DNA of 10,980 bases from contig JAESUJ010000009.1 in the NCBI GenBank assembly GCA_016763165.1, forward strand, positions 1 to 10,980, read 5' to 3'. The notes beneath the pieces were generated by a model. It worked only from the letters and a program-made list of their open reading frames with translations, was not told where the DNA came from and ran no database searches. This DNA is from Candidatus Babeliales bacterium (GTDB taxonomy: Bacteria; Babelota; Babeliae; Babelales; CAZZPM01). Below, piece by piece: positions 1 to 6,648 of this stretch; position 1 is the first letter of the stretch, and each line of letters starts with the position of its first letter. The translations under genes and the position numbers were made by a program.

Positions 1-2
1 CT

Positions 3-902
3 TTAACAGCCTTGAGGCTTGAAAAAAAACATCAGTTGGCACTGTTTGAGATGGGAATTAATGCATCAGGTGAAATGGATGATCTGGTTAAAGTTGTGCA
101 GCCAACAGCTGGAATTATTACAACTGTTGCTCATGCACACACGGAAGGTTTGCATGATTTTCAGATTATTATTCATGAAAAAGAAAAAATATTTTCACGA
201 ATGACAGATGATGCAATAAAAATTGTTGGAGAAAAAGTTCCTTCTTTTTTATCAGAAAAATTAAAAAAACAGGTTAAAATAGTGGGGTCTTTATCTGACT
301 CAGATGTCTGGTTGGATGGAAATAAATTGCATTGTTATGGTGAGTCAATACAATGCGATCATGATGAAATACATGCCGGTCGACTCTACAATCGTATAGT
401 TGCGATAGCCTTTGTTGTTTCATTCGGAGTCTCTTTGCAGGATGCTGTTGAGCATGCATTTTCATGGAAACAGATGGCTGGAAGATTTGAAAAAAAACAG
501 ATTCATGGAACAAAAAGTTATCTTATTGATGATGCGTGCAATGCAAATCCTGAGAGCATGATGGTAGCATGTCAAACATTGGATAACTTGTCGGCAGGTT
601 GTAAAGTTGCAGTCTTAGGACCGATGTATGAACTAGGATCATATGCTGATAAAGGACATCGTTCTGTTTTAGAATCTATAAGTCGCCTGCATTCAATTTC
701 GATTTGCATCCTTATTGGAGACGAGTTTCAACTAGAAAATGTTTCATTGTCTGATAAAATAAAATATATATTTGTCAACAATGTACGCGAGGCAACCCTT
801 GTTTTAATGCAGTTGCTACAAGAAAATGATGCAACTATTCTGTTGAAAGCATCAAAATCTGTTGGATTAGCAAAAACAGTAGAAAAGTTATGCAGTCGAT
901 AA
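3..902 (+). CDS. murF: MurF, UDP-MurNAc-tripeptide--D-Ala-D-Ala ligase (5'-truncated by window edge)
   Basis: MurF adds D-Ala-D-Ala to the UDP-MurNAc tripeptide in the cytoplasm, the last soluble step of peptidoglycan precursor synthesis. The frame is open to the left edge (Leu-Thr-Ala precede the TTG at 12, which reads as Leu), so the true start and the ATP-binding GKTTTK loop lie outside. Visible Mur-ligase landmarks: EMGIN at 48-62; TTVAHAHTEGL, equivalent to the MurF NNxxxAHLEGF segment; EKEKIF, whose first Lys (180-182) aligns with the carbamylated lysine of AKGEIF; DDACNANP at 528-551, matching DDSYNANP; LGPMYELG at 615-638, matching LGDMLELG; and a C-terminal LLKASKSVGL, matching LVKGSRGMGL. 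About 299 of the usual ~450 residues are present and the C-terminus looks complete. Odd points: the usual NADD and HNxxNA motifs of the central domain are not recognisable (AGRLYNRIVA stands where HNVxNALAA is expected). Family assignment is firm; substrate specificity is inferred from similarity to MurF rather than MurE or MurC. Confidence 0.88.
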   Translation, partial: LTALRLEKKHQLALFEMGINASGEMDDLVKVVQPTAGIITTVAHAHTEGLHDFQIIIHEKEKIFSRMTDDAIKIVGEKVPSFLSEKLKKQVKIVGSLSDSDVWLDGNKLHCYGESIQCDHDEIHAGRLYNRIVAIAFVVSFGVSLQDAVEHAFSWKQMAGRFEKKQIHGTKSYLIDDACNANPESMMVACQTLDNLSAGCKVAVLGPMYELGSYADKGHRSVLESISRLHSISICILIGDEFQLENVSLSDKIKYIFVNNVREATLVLMQLLQENDATILLKASKSVGLAKTVEKLCSR

Positions 903-912
903 ATACAGTCTG

Positions 913-963
913 ACTACTTTTTTATTTTTCTATTCATGGTTGTCTGATCTATGAAAAAGTAGT
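913..963 (+). other. Inverted repeat downstream of murF
   Basis: A perfect 10-bp inverted repeat (913-922 ACTACTTTTT and 954-963 AAAAAGTAGT) flanks a 31-base spacer just after the murF stop. It could fold in the murF transcript and weakly attenuate read-through into the next gene. The stem is A+T rich, the loop is long and no U tract follows, so it is not a convincing intrinsic terminator. Confidence 0.25.
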
Positions 964-1021
964 AGAGTTAAAAAAAAGGGAGAGTTTTTGTGTAAATAAG
1001 TATAGTTTTTTAGTTGCATAA

Positions 1022-1035
1022 GAAAGGAGGGGATC
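1022..1035 (+). promoter_or_regulatory. Strong Shine-Dalgarno for the 186-aa gene
   Basis: AAAGGAGGGG immediately precedes the ATG at 1036, with the GGAGG core about 6 bases from the start. It is the best ribosome binding site in the window; most other genes here have a shorter AAGGA-like site. It fixes the start and suggests efficient translation. Confidence 0.8.
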
Positions 1036-1596
1036 ATGGCACATTTTGATAATGGTGCAGATTCTACTGTACATCATAAAGATGATCAATCAATGATGGA
1101 ACACTTGGTATCGCTGCCAAAACGTATTTTACGTTATCATGAGCTGGATGATCTTACCCACATGGTTTTACATTCGTTGTCACACAATCAGTGTTTTGGT
1201 TTAAAGAAGGCAACCTATCTGGTTGATAATCCTGACTTTGACCATTTAAAAGGTGTTGCAAGTTTTACCAAAGATGAGTGTTGCTTGCATAAAGAAGATA
1301 TTTGGGAGAAGCCTGAATGTTTTGTTCCTGATATGGAAAAAGCACCGTATCATCACGATATTAAAAAATTCTTAAAAATGAGTCTTAAGAAAAAAAACAT
1401 TGATTTGCATAGCGATCAAGATATTAAGGATTTGGGAAAAGACTTAGGAATGGAGAATCCATCATATCATTGTTGGCACACACGACATGGCAATCATGGA
1501 TTGCTACTGTTTGAGGGAGAAAAAGAGTTAGATGATTGGCATAAAAAATTACTTGATAACTTTGCTGCATTGCTGAGCATGTGTACACATCATTGA
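1036..1596 (+). CDS. Hypothetical His/Cys-rich 186-aa protein, possibly GAF-like
   Basis: I do not recognise the family. The product has no signal peptide or membrane segment and should be cytoplasmic. It is unusually rich in histidine (20 of 186 residues) and has six cysteines, with clusters such as DECCLH, APYHHD, HCWHTRHGNHG and a CTHH C-terminus, so metal or haem binding is conceivable. The order of predicted elements loosely resembles a GAF-type sensor fold: an N-terminal helix (ILRYHELDDLTHMVLHSL), a strand-like segment (KKATYLVDN), a variable middle, a late strand (GLLLFEG) and a C-terminal helix (LDDWHKKLLDNFAALLSMC). That resemblance is a reading by eye, not a domain hit. It lies 134 bases after murF with its own strong Shine-Dalgarno. 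No clear promoter is seen, so co-transcription with murF is possible. It converges with the 905-aa gene, leaving 21 bases between stops. Confidence 0.75.
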   Translation: MAHFDNGADSTVHHKDDQSMMEHLVSLPKRILRYHELDDLTHMVLHSLSHNQCFGLKKATYLVDNPDFDHLKGVASFTKDECCLHKEDIWEKPECFVPDMEKAPYHHDIKKFLKMSLKKKNIDLHSDQDIKDLGKDLGMENPSYHCWHTRHGNHGLLLFEGEKELDDWHKKLLDNFAALLSMCTHH

Positions 1597-1617
1597 TGTT
1601 AATTTTTTAATGTAATT

Positions 1618-4335
1618 TTATGCCACTGTTTCTTTTTCGAACGTGTCTAAATTCTCACTAGGGGAAGATTTAGATTTTTCAACTATTTTCTGGTTGGAAA
1701 ATCTTTTTCGTTGTACATTAAAATAACTTTTTATCCAGGTTGTCATAGCGTATTGTCCATCTTGATTAATATCTTGTTTCTGTTCAAGATATTCTTTTTT
1801 TATTTTCTTAAAATTCAACCAAAAGTCTATGGCTACGCAAGTAGGGCCTAATAATCCAGCTATGCACACATTCTTTTTGTTAATAAAGCTTGATTTGGAT
1901 TTTTCTTCGAGTTGCAATTGTTCTTGCTCTACAGGCGGTTGATCGGTTACTTTTTGTTCTTCCCTATCTTGTCGTTCTTGTTCTTCGCGGGCTACTTCTT
2001 TTTGCTGCTCACGTTTAACTTGTTCTTGACGTTCGGTTTCTTCTTGACGAAGTCGCTCTGCCTCTGTTCGTTGGCGCTCTTGTTCTTGTTGTAATCGTTC
2101 TATTTCAGCTTCAGCTCTGAGTTTTTCTGTCTTTGCAACTATATGTTTACGATTTAGTTCTTCCTGTTCTTTTTTAACTTTTGCTTCGTCGGTCTTAAGT
2201 TTTCTTTCTTTTTGTTCAATTTCCATGTTTACTTCTTCAATGCTTTTTCGATTGCGCTCTAGGATACCTGCTACTAGTCGTTTTAGTTCTTCTTCTTTAC
2301 GAAGCCGTTCTTGTTCTTGTTGCAATCGTTCTTGTTCTTCTTCGTGTTGTAATCGTTCTATTTCAGCTAAGCGCCTTTTATTTTCTTCTTCTTTACGAAG
2401 TCGATCTGCTTCTTCTTGACGCTTTTGTTCGAGTTCACGCTCAGCTTCTTGTTCTTCACATTCTTCTTTAGCTTTTTTCTCACGTTGTTGTTCTTGACGT
2501 TCTGCTTCTTCTTGCTTGAGCTGACGCTCGGTTTCGTCTTCTTTACGCAATTGCTCAGTTGCTGCGAGTTGTAATCGTTCTTGCTCTGCTGCTTCTTCTT
2601 GACGCTGTCGCTCTGCTGCTTCTTCTTGACGAAGTCGCTCTTGTTCTTGTTCTTCTTCTTCTTCTTCAAGTTCGTGGACTGTTTGCTCTTCTTCAGGCTG
2701 GATCTCTTCTTCTTCTTTTTCATCTTCTTTGCTTAGATTTTCTTCTAGGGTTTCTTTATTTTTAGCTTTAATTATATTTCGTTGTTCGGCCATTTTGTCA
2801 TAGGATTCAAGCGCTTCGAGATATCGAGGATAATATTCTTTTTTAATCCAGGCTATATCGCTACACTCAATTAACATTTCAAGATGTTCAATCTTTTTTT
2901 CACATTTTCTATACTCATTGATATCTATATTGAATTTAGGGCTTTCTACGTATGCATCATATATTTTTCTAGAAAATATCAGAAAATCTTTTAGTCTGCC
3001 TTTGCCTTTATCAGTAAAAATAGGAAGCTTTACAGAATCAGATTGACAATATCTTTCTTCTTTTTCTAATGCTTTTAATTTCTCATCGAATTCACTTTCA
3101 TCACTTATCTGTTGATCACAATATTTGTCTAACTTGAAAAAGAGCTTTAAAGCCTTATTGTATGGAGGAATGCATTCTTGTGAAATTCGTTGCGAGCCTT
3201 TCTGTTTATTGAGTAATTCAAGACTGTCAATTGTATCCTGAATTATTGCTATTTCTTTATACAAAGGAAGTAAGTTCTTTTGTTCATGAGGGTTTCTATA
3301 AAAAATCGCTTGTTCTTTACCTTCTTTTATTTTTATAAGTTTTTCTTTTTCTTTTTTCCAAAAATCTAAGAAACAATTGATTCTTTTAAAATATTTTTCA
3401 GGAAGAGTTCGCAAAGCTTCAGACTTTAAAAACTCAAATGAATCAAGTGAGATAGATTTATTTTTCTGGGCAATCTCGTAAAGTGCTTCAACACTTGAAG
3501 AATACGGCTTAATAAAATCAATACAATTAGATTCGATGAACTGTCGAATAGTCGTTTTGACTTGAATTTTAATTTTATTATCTTGTAAATCTTTTGAAAG
3601 AAGGTTGCTTGTGACGTTCCATGCAGCATCACGACTAATAATTTTATGTTCAATTAATTGTTTGACTATAGAAAATATCTGTTTTTCGAAGTCTATATTT
3701 TTGAATTTTTTTAATGTCACCTTAGATATAAAGTTATCAAGTTTTAATACGTTTTTATCTAATTTTAATTCTTCCGCTAATTTTAATTCTTCCGCTCTAT
3801 ATTCAAGCATGATTTTTATTGCATTGGGGCCATCTTGATCATCTGCATTTTCATATTCAAGTATTGCATTTAAAAGTTGAATAAAGGTATAAGAGTCTAA
3901 TGGAGCACTGTATTGAAGAAGATATTCAAGTGATTGAGTATTATTATATTTCATTGCTGCATGTGCAAACTTATATTTATTCAAAATTGTTTTGAGATGC
4001 TCTTCTGGGTAGTTCTTTAAAAAATAACTTACTAAGATACTTTCACCATTTTTAATGGCAGCAAGTAAAAGTTTTTCAAAGCCTTTATTTTCATTACTAA
4101 TCATTAGATTAATAATATTAGCATCTTTTTTTAGAAATTCTTTAATATTAGAATCCTTTCTTTCGTTAAAGACGTTTTCGTCTTCATTCTCATCATATTC
4201 TTCTTTTATGATGCTGAGCAGCTCTTTATTTAGTTCTATTAATAGTTGAGTCTGGTCTGCTGCCGACTTAACTGGTGCAGGCAAAAGGAGCATTGCTGCA
4301 ATAAAGAAAGATAATATTGAATAGTTTTTTTTCAT
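1618..4335 (-). CDS. Large exported ankyrin-like/coiled-coil protein with C-terminal hydrophobic segment (905 aa)
   Basis: Function unknown. Residues 1-26 are a Sec signal peptide (MKKN, then a hydrophobic stretch, then PVKSAA with likely cleavage near 24-26), so the protein leaves the cytoplasm. Residues ~60-240 are helix-turn-helix pairs such as KLLLAAIKNGESILVSYFL and SLEYLLQYSAPLD that look like divergent ankyrin repeats. Residues ~240-515 are helical and charged. Residues ~515-800 form a long E/Q/R/K-rich segment of near-heptad units (QERLRQEEAAERQ, AEIERLQQEQERLR) expected to be a coiled coil. Residues ~822-842 (NVCIAGLLGPTCVAIDFWLNF) are hydrophobic and could anchor the protein, leaving a basic ~60-residue tail. 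The layout vaguely recalls TolA-like periplasm-spanning proteins or secreted host-interaction proteins of intracellular bacteria; neither role is shown. The ATG is supported by the signal peptide and a nearby promoter; the ribosome site (ACGGAAAA) is weak. No terminator is visible after the stop. Confidence 0.85.
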   Translation of the reverse strand: MKKNYSILSFFIAAMLLLPAPVKSAADQTQLLIELNKELLSIIKEEYDENEDENVFNERKDSNIKEFLKKDANIINLMISNENKGFEKLLLAAIKNGESILVSYFLKNYPEEHLKTILNKYKFAHAAMKYNNTQSLEYLLQYSAPLDSYTFIQLLNAILEYENADDQDGPNAIKIMLEYRAEELKLAEELKLDKNVLKLDNFISKVTLKKFKNIDFEKQIFSIVKQLIEHKIISRDAAWNVTSNLLSKDLQDNKIKIQVKTTIRQFIESNCIDFIKPYSSSVEALYEIAQKNKSISLDSFEFLKSEALRTLPEKYFKRINCFLDFWKKEKEKLIKIKEGKEQAIFYRNPHEQKNLLPLYKEIAIIQDTIDSLELLNKQKGSQRISQECIPPYNKALKLFFKLDKYCDQQISDESEFDEKLKALEKEERYCQSDSVKLPIFTDKGKGRLKDFLIFSRKIYDAYVESPKFNIDINEYRKCEKKIEHLEMLIECSDIAWIKKEYYPRYLEALESYDKMAEQRNIIKAKNKETLEENLSKEDEKEEEEIQPEEEQTVHELEEEEEEQEQERLRQEEAAERQRQEEAAEQERLQLAATEQLRKEDETERQLKQEEAERQEQQREKKAKEECEEQEAERELEQKRQEEADRLRKEEENKRRLAEIERLQHEEEQERLQQEQERLRKEEELKRLVAGILERNRKSIEEVNMEIEQKERKLKTDEAKVKKEQEELNRKHIVAKTEKLRAEAEIERLQQEQERQRTEAERLRQEETERQEQVKREQQKEVAREEQERQDREEQKVTDQPPVEQEQLQLEEKSKSSFINKKNVCIAGLLGPTCVAIDFWLNFKKIKKEYLEQKQDINQDGQYAMTTWIKSYFNVQRKRFSNQKIVEKSKSSPSENLDTFEKETVA
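1930..2790 (-). repeat. Degenerate internal repeats encoding the coiled coil
   Basis: This part of the 905-aa gene is built of degenerate, imperfectly duplicated units reading as E/Q/R heptads. Exact copies remain: a 23-bp stretch at 2088-2110 recurs at 2346-2368 (encoding AEIERLQ plus the next base), and a CTTGACGAAGTCGCTCT segment near 2044 recurs near 2625. The pattern fits expansion by unequal recombination or slippage, so copy number may vary between strains and short-read assemblies may collapse it. Confidence 0.7.
3761..3796 (-). repeat. Perfect 18-bp tandem duplication (AEELKL x2)
   Basis: Two identical adjacent 18-bp units (3761-3778 and 3779-3796) encode AEELKL twice in the 905-aa protein at residues ~181-192. 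A third, diverged LKLD-type motif follows. The absence of any mismatch suggests a recent in-frame duplication. Confidence 0.9.
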
Positions 4336-4360
4336 GAAGTTTTTTCCGTAATTTGATATA

Positions 4361-4389
4361 TTTATATTTTATAACTTTCTATGAGTCTA
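4361..4389 (-). promoter_or_regulatory. Candidate sigma70 promoter of the 905-aa gene
   Basis: On the minus strand TAGACT (4389-4384; 4 of 6 to TTGACA) and TATAAA (4366-4361; 5 of 6 to TATAAT) are separated by exactly 17 bases. Transcription would start near 4354, giving a leader of under 20 bases before the ATG at 4335. The surroundings are very A+T rich, so chance matches are likely; spacing and position are the main support. Confidence 0.5.
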
Positions 4390-4513
4390 TCATTTCTATT
4401 TTGAATTTTGAATAGAAGTGAGTAAAAGTTCGTTTAATTGAAAAATTGAAACATAAAATTGCAAAAATGGCATCTGTTCTTATTAATTCAAGATTCCAAT
4501 AATCGTTGTAATC

Positions 4514-6322
4514 TCACGTATGTTTTTTGTTGGAGTTATGCAAATTTGTAATGTTTCTGTTTTTTGCTCCAAACTGTGTTGATGCTGATTGGTCTTGAAT
4601 TTCAAAATTTTCAGAGCTTGAAAAAATGCCAATTGTTTTATCCTTATTCTTTATAAGAAGGCCATCAGACAGGCTTTCAAGCATAATTGTGGGGTCACAC
4701 ATAAAATTAATTTTTAAATTATGTTCTTCAGAGCTTTCAATCGTATCTTTAATTATGATTTCTGTTGATCTAATCCTCACTGTTCGGATAACTGTTCCAT
4801 TGTTGCAATAGAGTGGTCGTTGTGAAATGATTTTTATTTCATTTGATTCATCGATAACAACAGGTTGTTGAATCCATTCTTTTTTGAATAACTCAAATAA
4901 TGGAGTTTCTAGATCTTTTTCTAGTTCGTCAGTGCAAAAAAGGCCATTATGTGCTTGCCATGATCTAAACTGGTTTCGCTCATGAGGGTTTCCCGTATAA
5001 AGATAGCTTCCTGGATCAATAAATAAAGCTGCTTTATCCAGAGCAAGAACTACAGACAAATCATCACGATGGTAGTGACCAGTCGGTCTGTTGTTTTTAA
5101 AAAAGCTGTGTCGCATGGTGCATGAAATGGTATCTTTTGTGACGCAGGTTAAGCCCATGAGAGGATAGTGAGTAACGCGATCTATTGTTTTATGTGGATT
5201 TTTTTTATTAAAAAAAGTGACTCCAGTGATAACTTTACCATTATCATTGTCGCCAATCGACGACTTTCTTCCAAAGCTATCATAAAATCGTTCAAGCACT
5301 TGAACAGCCGTCAAGTATAAAGTATGAATCTTTTCTTTCTGTTTATATTGTGTCATTGATGTAAGCAGGTGTAGATGCAAAAGAAGCTCTGTGTCAAGAT
5401 GGTGATATGCTGTTGAGCCTTCATATGACCAACCATCAGCTAATATTTGTTGATCAAATGCTTGATATGCAACATGTACCCATTTAAGAAGTTTTTTTTG
5501 TGAAATATTAAAAAACAGAGCTAGATGGATGTATGCAACAAGATCTGTTAAATAATGATTGTTGGGGGTTGAGGATGTTTCCCACGATGTTCTGAGATAC
5601 TGCTTGTGTTGGTATAAAAGATTAATAAATAGTTTTTTTTCATCAGCATTAATAAGGTTGTTGTCATATAAAATATGATAGATATAAATAATATTTATAG
5701 CACGAATGCCAACTTCCATACCATTGTACCAGTGAGGGCCATGCATGAACGGGTTCTGTTCTTGCCAAAAAATGATCTGTTGCAAAATAAATTCTTTTAC
5801 TTCTTTTTTTTCATCTGTTTTCAAATGAGGAATGGCAGTTACCAGTTTACTGAGGTACTGCAATCGTCCTAATTCCCAAGCAATACGAATATCAGCTCCA
5901 TTTTTTTGAGCCTCTGCATAAGAAAAATAAGGACCAAATGGTAACTCTTTAGGTTTGCAAGGAGTTAAAAGTAGTCTGTTGTTAATTGGATCGGTGATCC
6001 ATAAATGAGGATTGTTAAGTTGCACTTCTTGATCAAAAACAATGGTTTTTTCATTTCTCATGCGATCGAGTTGTTTTTCTACTTCATACTTTTGTTTCCA
6101 TGTTTCTGGAATTTGTTGCAAAAAAAGTGCTGATTTAAAAATAGTGCGAGCTGTTCGAGAAGAGAGTGGCAAAAGGTGCTTTTCGGGATAATAAGGGATT
6201 TTATTCCAGGAAAAACGGACTTTATTACTTGTTTTGAACCATTGATCTTTAAAAAAAGGAGTGATACGTAAGAGACTTTTTGTTAGTCCTAATTGGTACA
6301 TTCGTTTGATATAGTATAGCAT
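4514..6322 (-). CDS. Heparinase II/III-family polysaccharide lyase-like protein (602 aa)
   Basis: Members of this family cleave uronic-acid-containing polysaccharides by beta-elimination; many sit in exopolysaccharide or O-antigen loci. Residues ~150-350 form the helical (alpha/alpha) toroid: HWYNGMEVGIRAIN at ~197-210, the NNHY motif at 254-257, DGWSYEGSTAYHHLD at 296-310 (with a Tyr-His pair typical of the catalytic Tyr region) and GDNDNG at 357-362. Residues ~390-590 match the C-terminal beta-sandwich: GHYHRDDLS at 415-423, DPGSYLYTG at 436-444 and AHNG at 457-460. The N-terminus (MLYYIKRMYQLG) resembles family members from polysaccharide loci and is not a signal peptide, so a cytoplasmic or non-Sec location is implied. 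The ATG has an AAGGA about 11 bases upstream; the next Met (residue 8) has none. The gene is divergent from the helicase, and no glycosyltransferase or transporter accompanies it. Exact substrate cannot be told from sequence. Confidence 0.85.
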   Translation of the reverse strand: MLYYIKRMYQLGLTKSLLRITPFFKDQWFKTSNKVRFSWNKIPYYPEKHLLPLSSRTARTIFKSALFLQQIPETWKQKYEVEKQLDRMRNEKTIVFDQEVQLNNPHLWITDPINNRLLLTPCKPKELPFGPYFSYAEAQKNGADIRIAWELGRLQYLSKLVTAIPHLKTDEKKEVKEFILQQIIFWQEQNPFMHGPHWYNGMEVGIRAINIIYIYHILYDNNLINADEKKLFINLLYQHKQYLRTSWETSSTPNNHYLTDLVAYIHLALFFNISQKKLLKWVHVAYQAFDQQILADGWSYEGSTAYHHLDTELLLHLHLLTSMTQYKQKEKIHTLYLTAVQVLERFYDSFGRKSSIGDNDNGKVITGVTFFNKKNPHKTIDRVTHYPLMGLTCVTKDTISCTMRHSFFKNNRPTGHYHRDDLSVVLALDKAALFIDPGSYLYTGNPHERNQFRSWQAHNGLFCTDELEKDLETPLFELFKKEWIQQPVVIDESNEIKIISQRPLYCNNGTVIRTVRIRSTEIIIKDTIESSEEHNLKINFMCDPTIMLESLSDGLLIKNKDKTIGIFSSSENFEIQDQSASTQFGAKNRNITNLHNSNKKHT

Positions 6323-6372
6323 TAAGAGGTCTTTCCTTGAATAGGGCTTTTTTTTAATTATTAAGATATCTC

Positions 6373-6428
6373 AAAAAAACGAAAAAAAACAATTTTTTTA
6401 CAATTTTTTAAAAAATGCTTAGAAAAAA
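6373..6428. other. Phased A/T tracts (candidate curved DNA) between divergent genes
   Basis: Runs of 6-8 A or T lie at 6373-6379, 6382-6389, 6393-6399 and 6404-6409, with centres about 10 bases apart, then at 6410-6415 and 6423-6428. Tracts repeated at helical pitch are known to curve DNA. The block sits just upstream of the candidate helicase promoter at 6458 and may act as an UP-element-like or nucleoid-protein site. It could also be simple A+T richness. Confidence 0.45.
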
Positions 6429-6457
6429 GTTCTGTTTGATCGTTTTTTATAAACAAC

Positions 6458-6485
6458 TTGCAGAATCCGGTGGATCTGATATAAA
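6458..6485 (+). promoter_or_regulatory. Candidate promoter of the DEAD-box helicase
   Basis: TTGCAG (6458-6463; 3 of 6 to TTGACA) and TATAAA (6480-6485; 5 of 6 to TATAAT) are 16 bases apart. The predicted start near 6492 coincides with the first base of a hairpin, leaving a leader of about 157 nt. The -35 match is weak; upstream A tracts might compensate. Confidence 0.4.
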
Positions 6486-6491
6486 TAGGGT

Positions 6492-6648
6492 ATGTCTTAT
6501 TGTCATAGATAAGACGTGGGCGCCCTTTAATCATGTTTTATAGATAATTTATGGTATGTGTGAAGGGCCAAAATAAAAGCTGCATTTATTCGTTTTATCT
6601 CTTGCAGCGTAATTTTTCCTTACACATAAACATAAAGGATGTTATATA
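6492..6648 (+). promoter_or_regulatory. Structured 5' leader of the helicase gene
   Basis: This gene-free stretch has three kinds of complementarity. First, a 9-bp stem with one G-U pair, 6492-6500 with 6509-6517, around an 8-base loop. Second, the palindrome GGGCGCCC at 6518-6525, whose GCCCTT (6522-6527) can instead pair with AAGGGC (6563-6568). Third, GCTGCA (6579-6584) with TGCAGC (6603-6608). AAAGGAT at 6634-6640 is the ribosome site, 8 bases before the ATG at 6649. Long structured leaders are known for cold-inducible mRNAs including csdA/deaD, so a post-transcriptional control element is plausible. It matches no riboswitch class I know. The remainder of the intergenic region, 6323-6372, is A+T-rich with no clear site beyond the AAGGA of the lyase gene. 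Confidence 0.4.

Noticed and set aside
12..14. TTG at 12 as a genuine start codon of the first gene
   Set aside because: The frame continues open to the window edge and the residues before it fit the MurF alignment; the ATP-binding loop must lie upstream.
913..963. Intrinsic terminator after murF
   Set aside because: The inverted repeat is real, but its long loop, A+T-rich stem and lack of a following U tract do not meet the standard.
2367..2723. 118-codon Lys/Ser-rich open frame on the minus strand
   Set aside because: It is another frame of the coiled-coil gene; low-complexity repeats keep alternative frames open.
2559..2765. Leucine-rich plus-strand open frame resembling a membrane protein
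   Set aside because: It is the antisense of the E/Q-rich coiled coil (GAA/GAG/CAA read backwards give Leu/Val-type codons), not a gene.
1930..2790. CRISPR array or satellite repeat
   Set aside because: Repeats are degenerate, unevenly spaced, in frame and encode heptads; there are no conserved repeats with unique spacers.
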